From contig JAEWZN010000007.1 in assembly GCA_023395255.1 (NCBI GenBank), forward strand, positions 1 through 64,000: a stretch of 64,000 nt of DNA. The letters run 5' to 3'. The DNA is from Deferribacteres bacterium. Its GTDB lineage: Bacteria > Chrysiogenota > Deferribacteres > Deferribacterales > Geovibrionaceae. The notes beneath the pieces were generated by a model. The model ran no database searches. It saw nothing but the letters and a program-made list of their open reading frames with translations, and was not told the origin of the DNA. A program made the translations under genes and the position numbers. Below, in pieces: positions 1 to 7,895 of the stretch (the stretch's first letter is position 1; each line of letters begins with the position of its first letter).

Positions 1-194
1 GTCAGCGTAAGGTATATCTTGGTATCATCTGTGATGCCTATACCCTCATGGCTCTCCTTAAACTGTCCGGGAGAGACCTGCTGCGTCCAGCTGTCCGGCG
101 TGTTCGAAGCGCCGTTCTCAAATGCTTCCGCTTTCATTGCCGTAATTGACAATAAAAAACAAAAGAAAATGCACATAATCGACAGATAGCGCAT
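1..194 (-). CDS. Secreted protein of unknown function (3' end outside window)
   Basis: Only the first 64 or so codons are visible. The ATG at 194 has a strong GGAGG ribosome site at 199-203. The N-terminus (MRYLSIMCIFFCFLL) is hydrophobic and followed by small residues, as in a Sec signal peptide, with likely cleavage near residues 22-24 (AEA). The mature start is polar (ENGASNTPDSW). I do not recognise the family from this fragment. It is divergent from prfC. Confidence 0.6.
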   Translation of the reverse strand, partial: MRYLSIMCIFFCFLLSITAMKAEAFENGASNTPDSWTQQVSPGQFKESHEGIGITDDTKIYLTL

Positions 195-517
195 ACTTCC
201 TCCAGAAATTTGAATAAATTTAACACCCTTAAACGATGTTTTAATTAGAATAAACATTTTGGACGATGCAGTAATAGTGAATAACCAGTAAAAAAATAGG
301 TAGCAACCGGGTAAATTACTGCTGAATAATTACCATGTTAACAATAATTTATATCAAGGCACAATGAATCGCTGATAATAAATGTCAAATATTACTAAAC
401 TTAATGTTAAATATGAACTACATAGCAAATTATAATTTTATGAACGGAATATATTTACATAAACAAGCATTCGGGTTATCATTTCCGGCTTAAAAACTAT
501 ACCGGGGAACATTTGCC
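195..517. other. AT-rich divergent intergenic region
   Basis: 323 bases between the secreted-protein gene and prfC, strongly AT-rich, with no credible ORF. It must hold the promoters of both divergent genes. I could not single out a clear -35/-10 pair, an operator palindrome or a riboswitch fold. Confidence 0.5.
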
Positions 518-2116
518 GTGAGTACAAACATGAAGAACGAAATATCAAAAAGACGGACATTCGCCATAATATCCCACCCTGATGCGGGTAAAACCACTCT
601 CACTGAAAAGCTTTTGCTTTACGGCGGTGCATTGGATCTCGCCGGGTCTGTTACAGCGAAGAAAAAGCAGCGTGAAACATCGTCCGACTGGATGGAGCTT
701 GAGAAAAAGCGCGGAATATCCATTTCATCCACCGTTCTTCAGTTTGAGTATAACGGCTACCAGTTCAACCTTCTGGACACTCCCGGTCACAAAGACTTCT
801 CGGAAGACACATACCGCGTTCTGCTGGCGGTTGATGCCGCCATAATGGTGATAGACGCAGGAAAGGGGATCGAAAATCAGACCCTCAAGCTTTTTGAAGT
901 ATGCAGAAAACGAGGCGTGCCTATTTTCACCTTCATGAACAAGCTGGACAGACCGGCGAAATCCCCCCTTGAGCTTATTGATCAGGTCGAAAAGGAGCTG
1001 AATATACAGACCTTCCCCGTCAACTGGCCTCTGGAGAGCGGCCCCTTCTTCAAAGGGGTTTATGACCGTGTAAAAAAACAGGTTCACCTTTTTGAAAAGG
1101 TTCCCGGAGGCGCGTATAAGGCTCCGGTATCCGTGCACGACTTTTCGGATGACAGCGTGAAGGAGAAACTCAGCGAAAAAGCATATGATGAGATAGCCGA
1201 AGAGCTTGATATGCTTGAGTTTGCGCACAACGGGCTTGATATGGATGAGGTACTCTCCGGTAAAACCACACCCGTTTTCTTCGGAAGTGCAGCCAACAAC
1301 TTCGGTGTGGAGCTTCTCCTGAAAGGCTTCCTCGAATACTCCGGCGAACCTGTACCCAGAAATGCTAATGGCGCTCCGGTTCCACTGGACAAGCCGGGCT
1401 TTACAGGCTTTGTCTTTAAGATTCAGACCAATATGAACCCCAAGCACCGTGACAGGATAGTGTTCATACGCGCCTGCTCCGGTAAATTTACGAGAGACAT
1501 GACCGCCTACAACACCCGCACGGGGCGTGAGGTGCGCCTCTCCAACTCGCAGAGCGTTTTCGGGCAGGAGAGGGAGATTAAGGAAGAGGCTTATGCGGGG
1601 GACATCATAGGCTTTATCACGAATGCCGATCTGAGAATCGGCGATACCCTCACCACAGACCCGAAGATTGTCTACAACGAGATACCCCGTTTCGCCCCCG
1701 AAGTATTCGCTTACATGGAGAGCAACACCGTATCAAACTACAAGGCTTTCAGAAAAGGCATAGACCACCTTCTGGCGGAAGACCTTGTTCAGTCCTTTGA
1801 GCTTGCGGGCTCCACAAGCGCCACACCGCTTCTGGGAGCTGTGGGGCCTCTTCAGTTTGAGGTTCTCCAGTACAGAATGAAGGATGAATACGGAGTGGAC
1901 GCGGTTCTGGTTTCAAAACCGTGGACGGTTCTGCGCTGGGTTGACCCTTCCGTTTCCGTTGATGAGCTTAAGAAGGCTGTTCCGTACGACTGCGCATACG
2001 GCAAGGACGATAAGGGCAGGCTTGTCATTCTCTTCCCCAACGGGTGGACAATGCGCTACTTTATTGAAAAGAACAAAGAAATTATACTGCACGAATCACC
2101 CGCCGCCGGGGATTAG
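518..2116 (+). CDS. prfC: Peptide chain release factor 3 (RF3)
   Basis: RF3 is the translational GTPase that recycles RF1/RF2 from the ribosome after termination; it acts in the cytoplasm. The protein is 532 aa, close to the family's usual 525-530. The G1 loop SHPDAGKTTLTEK lies near residues 19-31, the G3 motif DTPGHKDFSEDTYR near 87-100 and the G4 motif MNKLDRPAKSP near 139-149. The N-terminus SKRRTFAIISHPDAG is the characteristic RF3 form, and the C-terminal part matches RF3 domains II and III. The GTG at 518 is preferred because GGGGAA sits 8 nt upstream (504-509); the ATG four codons later has no better site. It is monocistronic here, followed by a repeat-rich spacer. Confidence 0.96.
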   Translation: MSTNMKNEISKRRTFAIISHPDAGKTTLTEKLLLYGGALDLAGSVTAKKKQRETSSDWMELEKKRGISISSTVLQFEYNGYQFNLLDTPGHKDFSEDTYRVLLAVDAAIMVIDAGKGIENQTLKLFEVCRKRGVPIFTFMNKLDRPAKSPLELIDQVEKELNIQTFPVNWPLESGPFFKGVYDRVKKQVHLFEKVPGGAYKAPVSVHDFSDDSVKEKLSEKAYDEIAEELDMLEFAHNGLDMDEVLSGKTTPVFFGSAANNFGVELLLKGFLEYSGEPVPRNANGAPVPLDKPGFTGFVFKIQTNMNPKHRDRIVFIRACSGKFTRDMTAYNTRTGREVRLSNSQSVFGQEREIKEEAYAGDIIGFITNADLRIGDTLTTDPKIVYNEIPRFAPEVFAYMESNTVSNYKAFRKGIDHLLAEDLVQSFELAGSTSATPLLGAVGPLQFEVLQYRMKDEYGVDAVLVSKPWTVLRWVDPSVSVDELKKAVPYDCAYGKDDKGRLVILFPNGWTMRYFIEKNKEIILHESPAAGD

Positions 2117-2146
2117 CCATTTACTGAAGAGGCATTGCCGGAGAAT

Positions 2147-2175
2147 GAGACTGCTTCACTTCGTTCGCAATGACA
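2147..2175 (-). repeat. Short dispersed repeat of the 'cattgcgaacgaag' type
   Basis: On the reverse strand it reads TGTCATTGCGAACGAAG then TGAAGCAGTCTC. In one frame it translates to VIANEVKQS. This is the familiar intergenic repeat seen in many environmental bacteria, where it gives spurious ORFs reading VIASEAKQS. One copy is seen in this window. It is probably a small non-autonomous element or REP-like sequence and does not encode protein. Confidence 0.7.
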
Positions 2176-2210
2176 AAAATCCTCAAAAAGGAAGCGAAGA
2201 ACGGAAGATA

Positions 2211-2311
2211 TACAACTCCATGGAGGGAGTTGCGCTGTGCGAAGCGAAGGACGGTACCCGTCCGCGAGCGTGTGAAGAAACGGACAGAATGTACCGTTTC
2301 TGAACTATCAG
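2211..2311 (+). repeat. Structured repeat, copy A (three hairpins)
   Basis: Three hairpins are separated by conserved linkers. Hairpin I is CAACTCC/GGAGTTG (2213-2219 with 2226-2232). Hairpin II is GGACGG/CCGTCC (2249-2254 with 2258-2263). Hairpin III is GAAACGG/CCGTTTC (2277-2283 with 2294-2300). The linker between I and II is GCGCTGTGCGAAGCGAA, the one after II is GCGAGCGTGTG, and the unit ends in CTATCAG. The same architecture with different stem sequences recurs at 58688-58940. Confidence 0.75.
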
Positions 2312-2374
2312 AAGGCACATGGATTTGCCCGCGGAGCGCGTACCGCAGCAGAAGCGAGGAACGCAAACGAAGCC

Positions 2375-2451
2375 AGAGCAGCAAGCGGTTTTACCGCGCA
2401 GGCTGCGAGTGAAGAAAAACTGCATGGGCGCAGGTTTTTCTGAACTAGCTG
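2375..2451 (+). repeat. Structured repeat, divergent copy B
   Basis: Aligns with the second half of copy A. It has a hairpin II equivalent GCGG/CCGC (2385-2388 with 2394-2397), the linker GCTGCGAGTGAA, a hairpin III equivalent GAAAAACTGC paired with GCAGGTTTTTC apart from one bulge (2414-2423 with 2430-2440), and the tail TGAACTAGCTG compared with TGAACTATCAG in copy A. It abuts the stop codon of the DUF354 gene at 2452. Confidence 0.6.
2410..2440 (-). terminator. Possible terminator of the glycan operon
   Basis: Read on the reverse strand just after the stop at 2452: GAAAAACCTGC, a 6-base loop, then GCAGTTTTTC followed by TTC. The U-rich 3' arm could act as an intrinsic terminator for the long reverse operon. 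The same hairpin is part of repeat copy B, so its primary role is uncertain. Confidence 0.45.
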
Positions 2452-3564
2452 CTAATCCGGGCTTTCAAACATATTTATCGGGTGGTTCGGTGCGTGGCTG
2501 CCGTGGATTATAATATCCGTCATATAATCAAGATTAACGCTCATACCTGAGAATACTGCCGCCGCTTTTTCATCCTGCCTTTTTCCGAAGAGTTCACCCG
2601 AAAGCCTGACAAGCTCCTCCCTATTGTTTGCCCAAACCATTAGCCCCTGATCTATCTGGTATTTATCATAGTGGCTGATGAAGCTTCTGGTGGATATTGC
2701 AGGTGTGCCGAAGTAGCATGCCTCTGTGTTCAGTGTGCCGCCGCCCCCTATGAAAAGCCCTGCGAAAGCAAGAAGGTGCTGGATAATAATCTTCTCCTCT
2801 ATCACGTAGGCATCAGGAAATTCCTTTTTCAGGTGGTCGCTCTCATATCTGGGGATAAAGATCACATTTGCGCCCGTGATCCTTTTAACTTCCATAATAC
2901 CTTCATAAAGAAAGGGATATTTCCTGCTGACATAGCTTGATTTATACTCTTCCTCACGCACCACTATATAGGGCTTCTCAGGGTCTATGCCGTACTTGGA
3001 GAAGATTGCCCTGACGTACTCAAAATCCGCCCTGAAATCCTTAAGCCAGATAAGCGGGTCTATGAAGTTGTATTCGTATATCTGCTCCGGTTCCAGAGAG
3101 AAGCGCACGAAAATATCATCCGGCACGACAAACGGTTTAAACACCTTCTCTGACAGCGGAAGGGTGAGCCTTGCCTGCGGAAGAGCCTTCTTGAAGTTTG
3201 CCGAGTGATCTGAAAGGGGAATATCATAAAAATTTATAATAGGTATGCCCAGCCCGAAAGCCACCCTGTTGGCATCCACACTGCAAAGGCAGATCAGCTT
3301 GCTGGCCCTGTAGATGGACACGTACTCCATGAGTGCCTTCTGGCGTTCGATAGAGGCAGAAAGCTTGTCCGCCAGCCTTTCCCCGCCGAAAACGCCTCTG
3401 TCCACATACTCCATTTTATAAAGCTTGAGAAGCTCCACAATCTCGGAATATCCCTCTCCCTGACGGGTGGTAATGAGAACATCTCTCCCCTTGGCTTTTA
3501 TGCCGTCTATAATCGGCTTGAAAAAGAGGACGCTTTTCGGGGTTATGAGGTCAAACCAGATCAT
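2452..3564 (-). CDS. DUF354 family glycosyltransferase-like protein
   Basis: 370 aa. DUF354 proteins have a GT-B-like fold related to UDP-GlcNAc 2-epimerases and glycosyltransferases and occur in polysaccharide clusters. The diagnostic N-terminus is present (WFDLITPKSVLFFKPIIDG), as is the glycine-rich donor-site motif GGGGTLNTEACYFGTPA near residue 275. The exact substrate cannot be read from sequence. The start ATG overlaps the stop of the upstream radical SAM gene (ATGA), so translation is probably coupled. It is the last gene of the block. Nothing looks truncated. Confidence 0.75.
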   Translation of the reverse strand: MIWFDLITPKSVLFFKPIIDGIKAKGRDVLITTRQGEGYSEIVELLKLYKMEYVDRGVFGGERLADKLSASIERQKALMEYVSIYRASKLICLCSVDANRVAFGLGIPIINFYDIPLSDHSANFKKALPQARLTLPLSEKVFKPFVVPDDIFVRFSLEPEQIYEYNFIDPLIWLKDFRADFEYVRAIFSKYGIDPEKPYIVVREEEYKSSYVSRKYPFLYEGIMEVKRITGANVIFIPRYESDHLKKEFPDAYVIEEKIIIQHLLAFAGLFIGGGGTLNTEACYFGTPAISTRSFISHYDKYQIDQGLMVWANNREELVRLSGELFGKRQDEKAAAVFSGMSVNLDYMTDIIIHGSHAPNHPINMFESPD

Positions 3565-4661
3565 ATTATCCCCTTTTGGACATATTCGTCATACCACCAC
3601 GGGCGAAGAGGGATTACATCCTTCTCGCTGAAAATGTAGCCGAATTTGCCGGAATATTTAATCATGCCCACTGCGGGGATGTGCGGCTTGATAACCTCCA
3701 TCTTGTTGGCACAGGTGTACAGACAGTCTGAATGGCAGGCCTTGTTCCTGATAAGATGCAGAACTTCCACAGCTTTTTCAGATTCAAGGAGAGCATCCAG
3801 CGAACCCGCCTCCCGAAGATTGCCCATGTGGAGCTTTTTCATCCAGAGCAGGCAGGGATAAATGTTTCCGTAGGGGTCTATATCTATATTTCTGGAGCCC
3901 ATATAGCAGTTGAAGTCAACCCTTCTGCCCTCAAAAAAGGCTTTCTGAAGGAAATACTTGCTGGCGTAGCGCCCCTTGTCGTAGCCTATAGCCACAAGCT
4001 GGCGGTCGATTTCGGCCAGTTCCTCATCAGTCCAGATGAAGCTTTCACGGTTCAGCTCCTTCTTAGTGAGGTTGTCCGTGCAGTTTCTGTATCTCTCCGG
4101 GTTAAAGCGACCGTAGCCTATGTAAAGCCCGACACCGAGCTTTTTCGCGAAGTTGTGCACCCACTCTATGAGATGATAGTTCTCTTTATAGATCGTAAAC
4201 TGAATCCTGAGAGCAACGCCTTTTATCCTGCTGAGGCGTTCCAGAGTCTCAACAGATTTGGCAAAGCCGTCCTTATGGAGGCGTATGCGTGCATTTGTCT
4301 CCTCATCGCCGTCCATGGAAATATCAAGCCGGTAGATGGGAACATAGCGGAGAACATATTCTGCTATCTCCTCATGGCGGTCGGGGAACCAGCCTGTGAC
4401 CGGAGAATCGATCACCACATCCTTATGGTGGGCATAAAGGGAGTCAACCGCACGGAAATAAGTATCCGTAAGGTGCGGCTCACCGCCTGTTATGTGCACT
4501 TTTTTGAGATCCATGTACTTTGATGAAAAAACCGAATCAAGCTCACTGCGGGTGAGTTCCCTGTCCCTTTTGTCCTCAAGCCGCCATATGGAGCAGTAGC
4601 GGCAGGGGCCGGGGCAGTATTCCGTCAGAGTGTATGAAATGTCTTCTATTCTGTAATTCAT
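3561..4661 (-). CDS. Radical SAM protein of the glycan cluster (366 aa)
   Basis: A radical SAM [4Fe-4S] motif CPGPCRYC (CX3CX2C) lies near residues 15-22, followed by the SAM-binding GGEP motif (HITGGEPHLTD, near residue 60). C-terminal cysteines (CYMGS, YPCLLW, CHSDCLYTCANK) look like SPASM/Twitch auxiliary-cluster ligands. Such enzymes often modify peptides or carbohydrates by radical chemistry; the substrate here is unknown. Its position between a glycosyltransferase and a DUF354 gene points to glycan or glycoprotein modification, which is inference. It starts directly after the stop of the upstream gene and ends with a 4-nt overlap. Confidence 0.8.
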   Translation of the reverse strand: MNYRIEDISYTLTEYCPGPCRYCSIWRLEDKRDRELTRSELDSVFSSKYMDLKKVHITGGEPHLTDTYFRAVDSLYAHHKDVVIDSPVTGWFPDRHEEIAEYVLRYVPIYRLDISMDGDEETNARIRLHKDGFAKSVETLERLSRIKGVALRIQFTIYKENYHLIEWVHNFAKKLGVGLYIGYGRFNPERYRNCTDNLTKKELNRESFIWTDEELAEIDRQLVAIGYDKGRYASKYFLQKAFFEGRRVDFNCYMGSRNIDIDPYGNIYPCLLWMKKLHMGNLREAGSLDALLESEKAVEVLHLIRNKACHSDCLYTCANKMEVIKPHIPAVGMIKYSGKFGYIFSEKDVIPLRPWWYDEYVQKGII

Positions 4662-5756
4662 TTATATCCCAAGGCGCTTTTTCAGTCCGTTCTTTATTTT
4701 TTCTGCGGACAGGGCGTTCATCTCTTCCTCAAGCATTTCACGTGCCGCTTTCTTAAGGCGTATCTGTTCGTCCCTTATCCTTATGACTGCGGGTTCAGCG
4801 GCTTTCAGAAGATTGAAAAGCTCCGGCGGGCACGGCAAAAACTTCTCTATAAGTTCAATAGGGGCGGCAAAAAGAACCGCCTCGGCGTATGCGCTTTCGG
4901 AAACGTAATAGGGCTCAAACTCCGCCCGCTTTTCTATCATCATAGTCACTATTTCTTTCTGCAAAATCTCATGCGGCATATGCCCGTGGTAATTGAGGCT
5001 GCCGGTCGGCCGGTCTCCGCCTATTACAAAATTCTTGGAAAACAGGTTTTTGCCGTGGCGTCTGTAGTTTACCTTTGCCCTGTCAAAGAGGATGCTTCCG
5101 CCTAAAAGGTTTGCGAAATGGGCGATATAATAATCAGCACAGACACGGAAAGCGTCCGTATTCTCCGTTTTTATCAGGCGGAGCAGATCCGTCCTGAACA
5201 TCATGGCGCTGGTGGTGCTCCAGCTCCATGTGGGTGTATGGATAACTCTGGGCGAAAGACAGGTTATCTCCTCCGGAGCTATGAAATCCGAGTGGAAATC
5301 GCTGATAACCGCTGAGCTTTCCGAAACCTGCCTGTTACGCAGACAGGTAAAGCCCGCCGACGGTCTGCGGAACAGATGAAGGTATATATGAGCGGAAACC
5401 GCGTCACTGTCCAGAAAATCATCCGCATCCACAAATACGGTAAACTCTCCCTTTGCTCTCTCAAGCCCGGAGAAAAAGGCGGCGAGCTGCCCTTTGTTCT
5501 CATGGTGCTGAACTATATCCGCTCTGTCAGAATATTCCTCTATTATCCGCCTGCTGCCGTCTGTCGAGCAGTCGTCAGTTATGATAAGCTGAATATGCGG
5601 ATAGTCCTGATTAAGGCATGAATCCACACATTCCCGCAGGTATTTTTCATAGTTAAAGCTGGTGATGATAACTGAGACCAGCGGCATTTTTGCGCTGCCG
5701 ATGGAAAGCTTTTCATCCGTATGCGCCTGAACTGCGGCTAACGTTTTCTCAACCAA
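4662..5756 (-). CDS. Glycosyltransferase family 2 (GT-A)
   Basis: 364 aa. The GT2 N-terminus is clear: VSVIITSFNYEKYLRECVDS near residues 27-46, then LIITDDCSTDGS, and the DXD-type motif FVDADDFLDSDAV near residue 112. GT2 enzymes transfer a sugar from a nucleotide-sugar donor, usually at the cytoplasmic membrane face. The C-terminal about 130 residues are helical and charged and may bind acceptor. A leader of about 25 residues precedes the GT2 core. The gene overlaps the upstream radical SAM gene by 8 nt. Confidence 0.88.
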   Translation of the reverse strand: MVEKTLAAVQAHTDEKLSIGSAKMPLVSVIITSFNYEKYLRECVDSCLNQDYPHIQLIITDDCSTDGSRRIIEEYSDRADIVQHHENKGQLAAFFSGLERAKGEFTVFVDADDFLDSDAVSAHIYLHLFRRPSAGFTCLRNRQVSESSAVISDFHSDFIAPEEITCLSPRVIHTPTWSWSTTSAMMFRTDLLRLIKTENTDAFRVCADYYIAHFANLLGGSILFDRAKVNYRRHGKNLFSKNFVIGGDRPTGSLNYHGHMPHEILQKEIVTMMIEKRAEFEPYYVSESAYAEAVLFAAPIELIEKFLPCPPELFNLLKAAEPAVIRIRDEQIRLKKAAREMLEEEMNALSAEKIKNGLKKRLGI

Positions 5757-6981
5757 TTATTTTCTCCTGCTCTTTTATAAAATGTCCGGGATCGTCTATG
5801 TCTTCACCAAGCTTCCACGCCTTCGCCTCCGAAACGCCGTATATGGATGCGTAGTCACAGTGGAAGCCGTCGCATATTCTTCGGAGCGAGCATCCGGCGC
5901 ATTCTTCGGGAAAAACGTATTCCTTGTGCTTCTCTCCTCTCAGTCTGGCATTCTGCCTGTAAAGAACATCTCTCGGAATATCAGCGCTGAAAAGCTTCAG
6001 CAGGTGGGTGTAGAGGTCAATATCCTTAAGATAATGCTCCCTTGTACCGTGCACGGAGGTTTTACCGAAGGAAATACCGTTGTATTCATCTATGCCGTAC
6101 AGCAGTATGGGGATAGGCGTATCAAGCTCAGGGCTGTCCGACTTCTGGTTTATCCTTGTTGTCCATGTCCATGAGTTGAAGTCCCATTCATGATGATCAT
6201 AGCTTAACTGCTGGAAGTTGTAAAAGTTTTTAAGATGTCTCCGCTCCGCCGTACACATAGGTAGGTAGCGCACATTAACCTCAATTCCTCCGGTTTCAAG
6301 GCGGTCAGCAGCTTCAGCCAGAATCGGCTTAAGCATACTGTAAGAGGGGACATTTTCGCTGCTTCTCCTTCCCTCCTCCATCTGATCCGAAAACGGGTTA
6401 AAGGCTATAAAGTTCACTACCGATGCTCCGGATGAAAGAGCCAGCTCTGTTATGCCTTTCAAATCCGCCACAGCGGTTTTTGTAAGGGTACAGTTAAAAC
6501 GGAAGGGTATGCCTGCCTCATTGAGGTTTTCAATAGCTATAAGCTGCTTTTTGCTGCTCCCTTTCACGCCTACAGCCTCGTCATAGGCATTCCCTAATCC
6601 GTGGACGCTGATCAGAAAATCATTTATGCCGGCTTCCCTGTATCTCCCGCACTCGGCTTTTGACGCAAGCCTGATTCCGTTTGTGATAAGGGACGGAGCA
6701 AGCCCCATGGAAGAGCATTCTTTAACAAGATCAAATATTTCAGGGTAGATTGTCGGCTCACCGCCTTGAATGTCCACAGCAGTGTTGCCGTAAACCTCTC
6801 TCAGAGTGCGGCATATACGCAGAGCCTTGTCGTAGCTCATAAATCTGTTTTCAGGATGAGTTTTATCACTGATTTTATTTATAAAATAGCAGAAATGGCA
6901 TTTGAGATTGCATGTCTGCCCCAGCCAGACCACACCCCGCTTTGTGAGAGTCCGTTCTCTTGTAACAGAATATCTCCTCAC
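5749..6981 (-). CDS. Radical SAM/SPASM-type protein (410 aa)
   Basis: The radical SAM motif CNLKCHFC (CX3CX2C) lies near residues 23-30, with the SAM-contact motif IQGGEPTIYPE near residue 70. Near the C-terminus CAGCSLRRICDGFHC gives four closely spaced cysteines, suggesting an auxiliary cluster as in SPASM proteins. The central part (NGIRLASKAECGRYREAGI) is typical of the partial TIM barrel. The substrate is unknown. It lies between two GT2 genes, overlapping them by 8 and 4 nt, so it is very likely co-translated with them. Confidence 0.82.
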   Translation of the reverse strand: MRRYSVTRERTLTKRGVVWLGQTCNLKCHFCYFINKISDKTHPENRFMSYDKALRICRTLREVYGNTAVDIQGGEPTIYPEIFDLVKECSSMGLAPSLITNGIRLASKAECGRYREAGINDFLISVHGLGNAYDEAVGVKGSSKKQLIAIENLNEAGIPFRFNCTLTKTAVADLKGITELALSSGASVVNFIAFNPFSDQMEEGRRSSENVPSYSMLKPILAEAADRLETGGIEVNVRYLPMCTAERRHLKNFYNFQQLSYDHHEWDFNSWTWTTRINQKSDSPELDTPIPILLYGIDEYNGISFGKTSVHGTREHYLKDIDLYTHLLKLFSADIPRDVLYRQNARLRGEKHKEYVFPEECAGCSLRRICDGFHCDYASIYGVSEAKAWKLGEDIDDPGHFIKEQEKIIG

Positions 6982-7895
6982 CTCACATGGCTCCTGAATA
7001 TGTGCTTAAGCTCTTTGTCGGTCTTTATTTTACCGAGAAGAGGCATATCCATGCAGTACCAGAGTATGTGGCGGTAGAGCTCCAGAAGTCCCTTATCCAT
7101 GTGCTCATGGGTGCGGAATTCGGACAGAAGGTTCCAGCCGTTGTTAAGAAAAGTCCCGCTTATTCCCGCCTTTTTCAGCGCCTCATCCTTGAGAGTGTTC
7201 CGCTTGCGCAGAAGCGTATACTTGAAGTCCTCGGAATGTTTTTTACCGTAGTAGCCGTTGCCGCCATGCAGACGGTACAGCGTAAGTTTTTTATTAATAT
7301 ACAACGACTTGGCGAGAAAAGCCGCCTGAAAAACTATGGTGTCGTCCGCCTGAATGCGCCAGTCAGCCTCATTCACCGGGAAGATTTTCTCCGCCAGTTT
7401 CCTCGACACAGAAAGGGTGGAGGTGACATTTCCCGGATATTTTGACAGATAAAAGACCGGGAATATGTTCCAGCCGCAGTAGGGATACCGCTTGAGGCTG
7501 TCCTCCACAGGTCTGCCCTGCGCATCCGCCGCCTGATGGTCAGTGTATATATATTCCGCGCCTTCTCTGTGAGCCTTTGCAGTTTCCTCAAGCTTATCGG
7601 GCGTGTACATGTCATCACTGTCCAGAAAGCACAGCACCTCGCCGCATGAGGCATTCACACCTGTGTTAAATGCGGATGCCTGACCGCCGTTTTCCTTGAA
7701 CACCAGCGATATGCGGGAATCCTCCGCCGCAAGTCTTTCCGCTGCCGCGCGGGAATCATCCTCCGAACCGTCATCGACAATGATAAGCTCAAAGTCCCGG
7801 AATGTCTGTCCCAGAACGGAGCGCACAGCATCCTCAATATATCTGCCGTAGTTGTAGTTATTCAGAATAACGGAAATAAACGGTCTGCCGCTCAT
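6978..7895 (-). CDS. Glycosyltransferase family 2
   Basis: 305 aa. Motifs in order: ISVILNNYNYGRYIEDAVRS (residues about 7-26), LIIVDDGSEDDSR and the metal-binding CFLDSDDMYTPDKL near residue 92. The same NNYNYG opening is found in the GT2 at 13832-14959, so the two are probably paralogues. The ATG overlaps the stop of the upstream DUF115 gene by one base (TAATG). Donor and acceptor cannot be deduced. Confidence 0.88.
   Translation of the reverse strand: MSGRPFISVILNNYNYGRYIEDAVRSVLGQTFRDFELIIVDDGSEDDSRAAAERLAAEDSRISLVFKENGGQASAFNTGVNASCGEVLCFLDSDDMYTPDKLEETAKAHREGAEYIYTDHQAADAQGRPVEDSLKRYPYCGWNIFPVFYLSKYPGNVTSTLSVSRKLAEKIFPVNEADWRIQADDTIVFQAAFLAKSLYINKKLTLYRLHGGNGYYGKKHSEDFKYTLLRKRNTLKDEALKKAGISGTFLNNGWNLLSEFRTHEHMDKGLLELYRHILWYCMDMPLLGKIKTDKELKHIFRSHVR

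Larger units (their letters stand above)
2117..2451. other. Repeat-rich intergenic region between convergent genes
   Basis: 335 bases between the converging prfC and DUF354 genes. No real gene is seen; the short ORFs here are repeat sequence. It contains a short dispersed repeat (2147-2175) and two related hairpin-bearing repeat copies (2211-2311 and about 2375-2451), annotated separately. Confidence 0.7.

Noticed and set aside
295..325. GGTAGCAACCGGG resembling the end of a c-di-GMP-I riboswitch
   Set aside because: The rest of the GEMM core is missing on both strands, so the match is likely chance.
725..1447. Long reverse ORF inside prfC
   Set aside because: It is the antisense frame of a clearly conserved gene and has no recognisable protein features.
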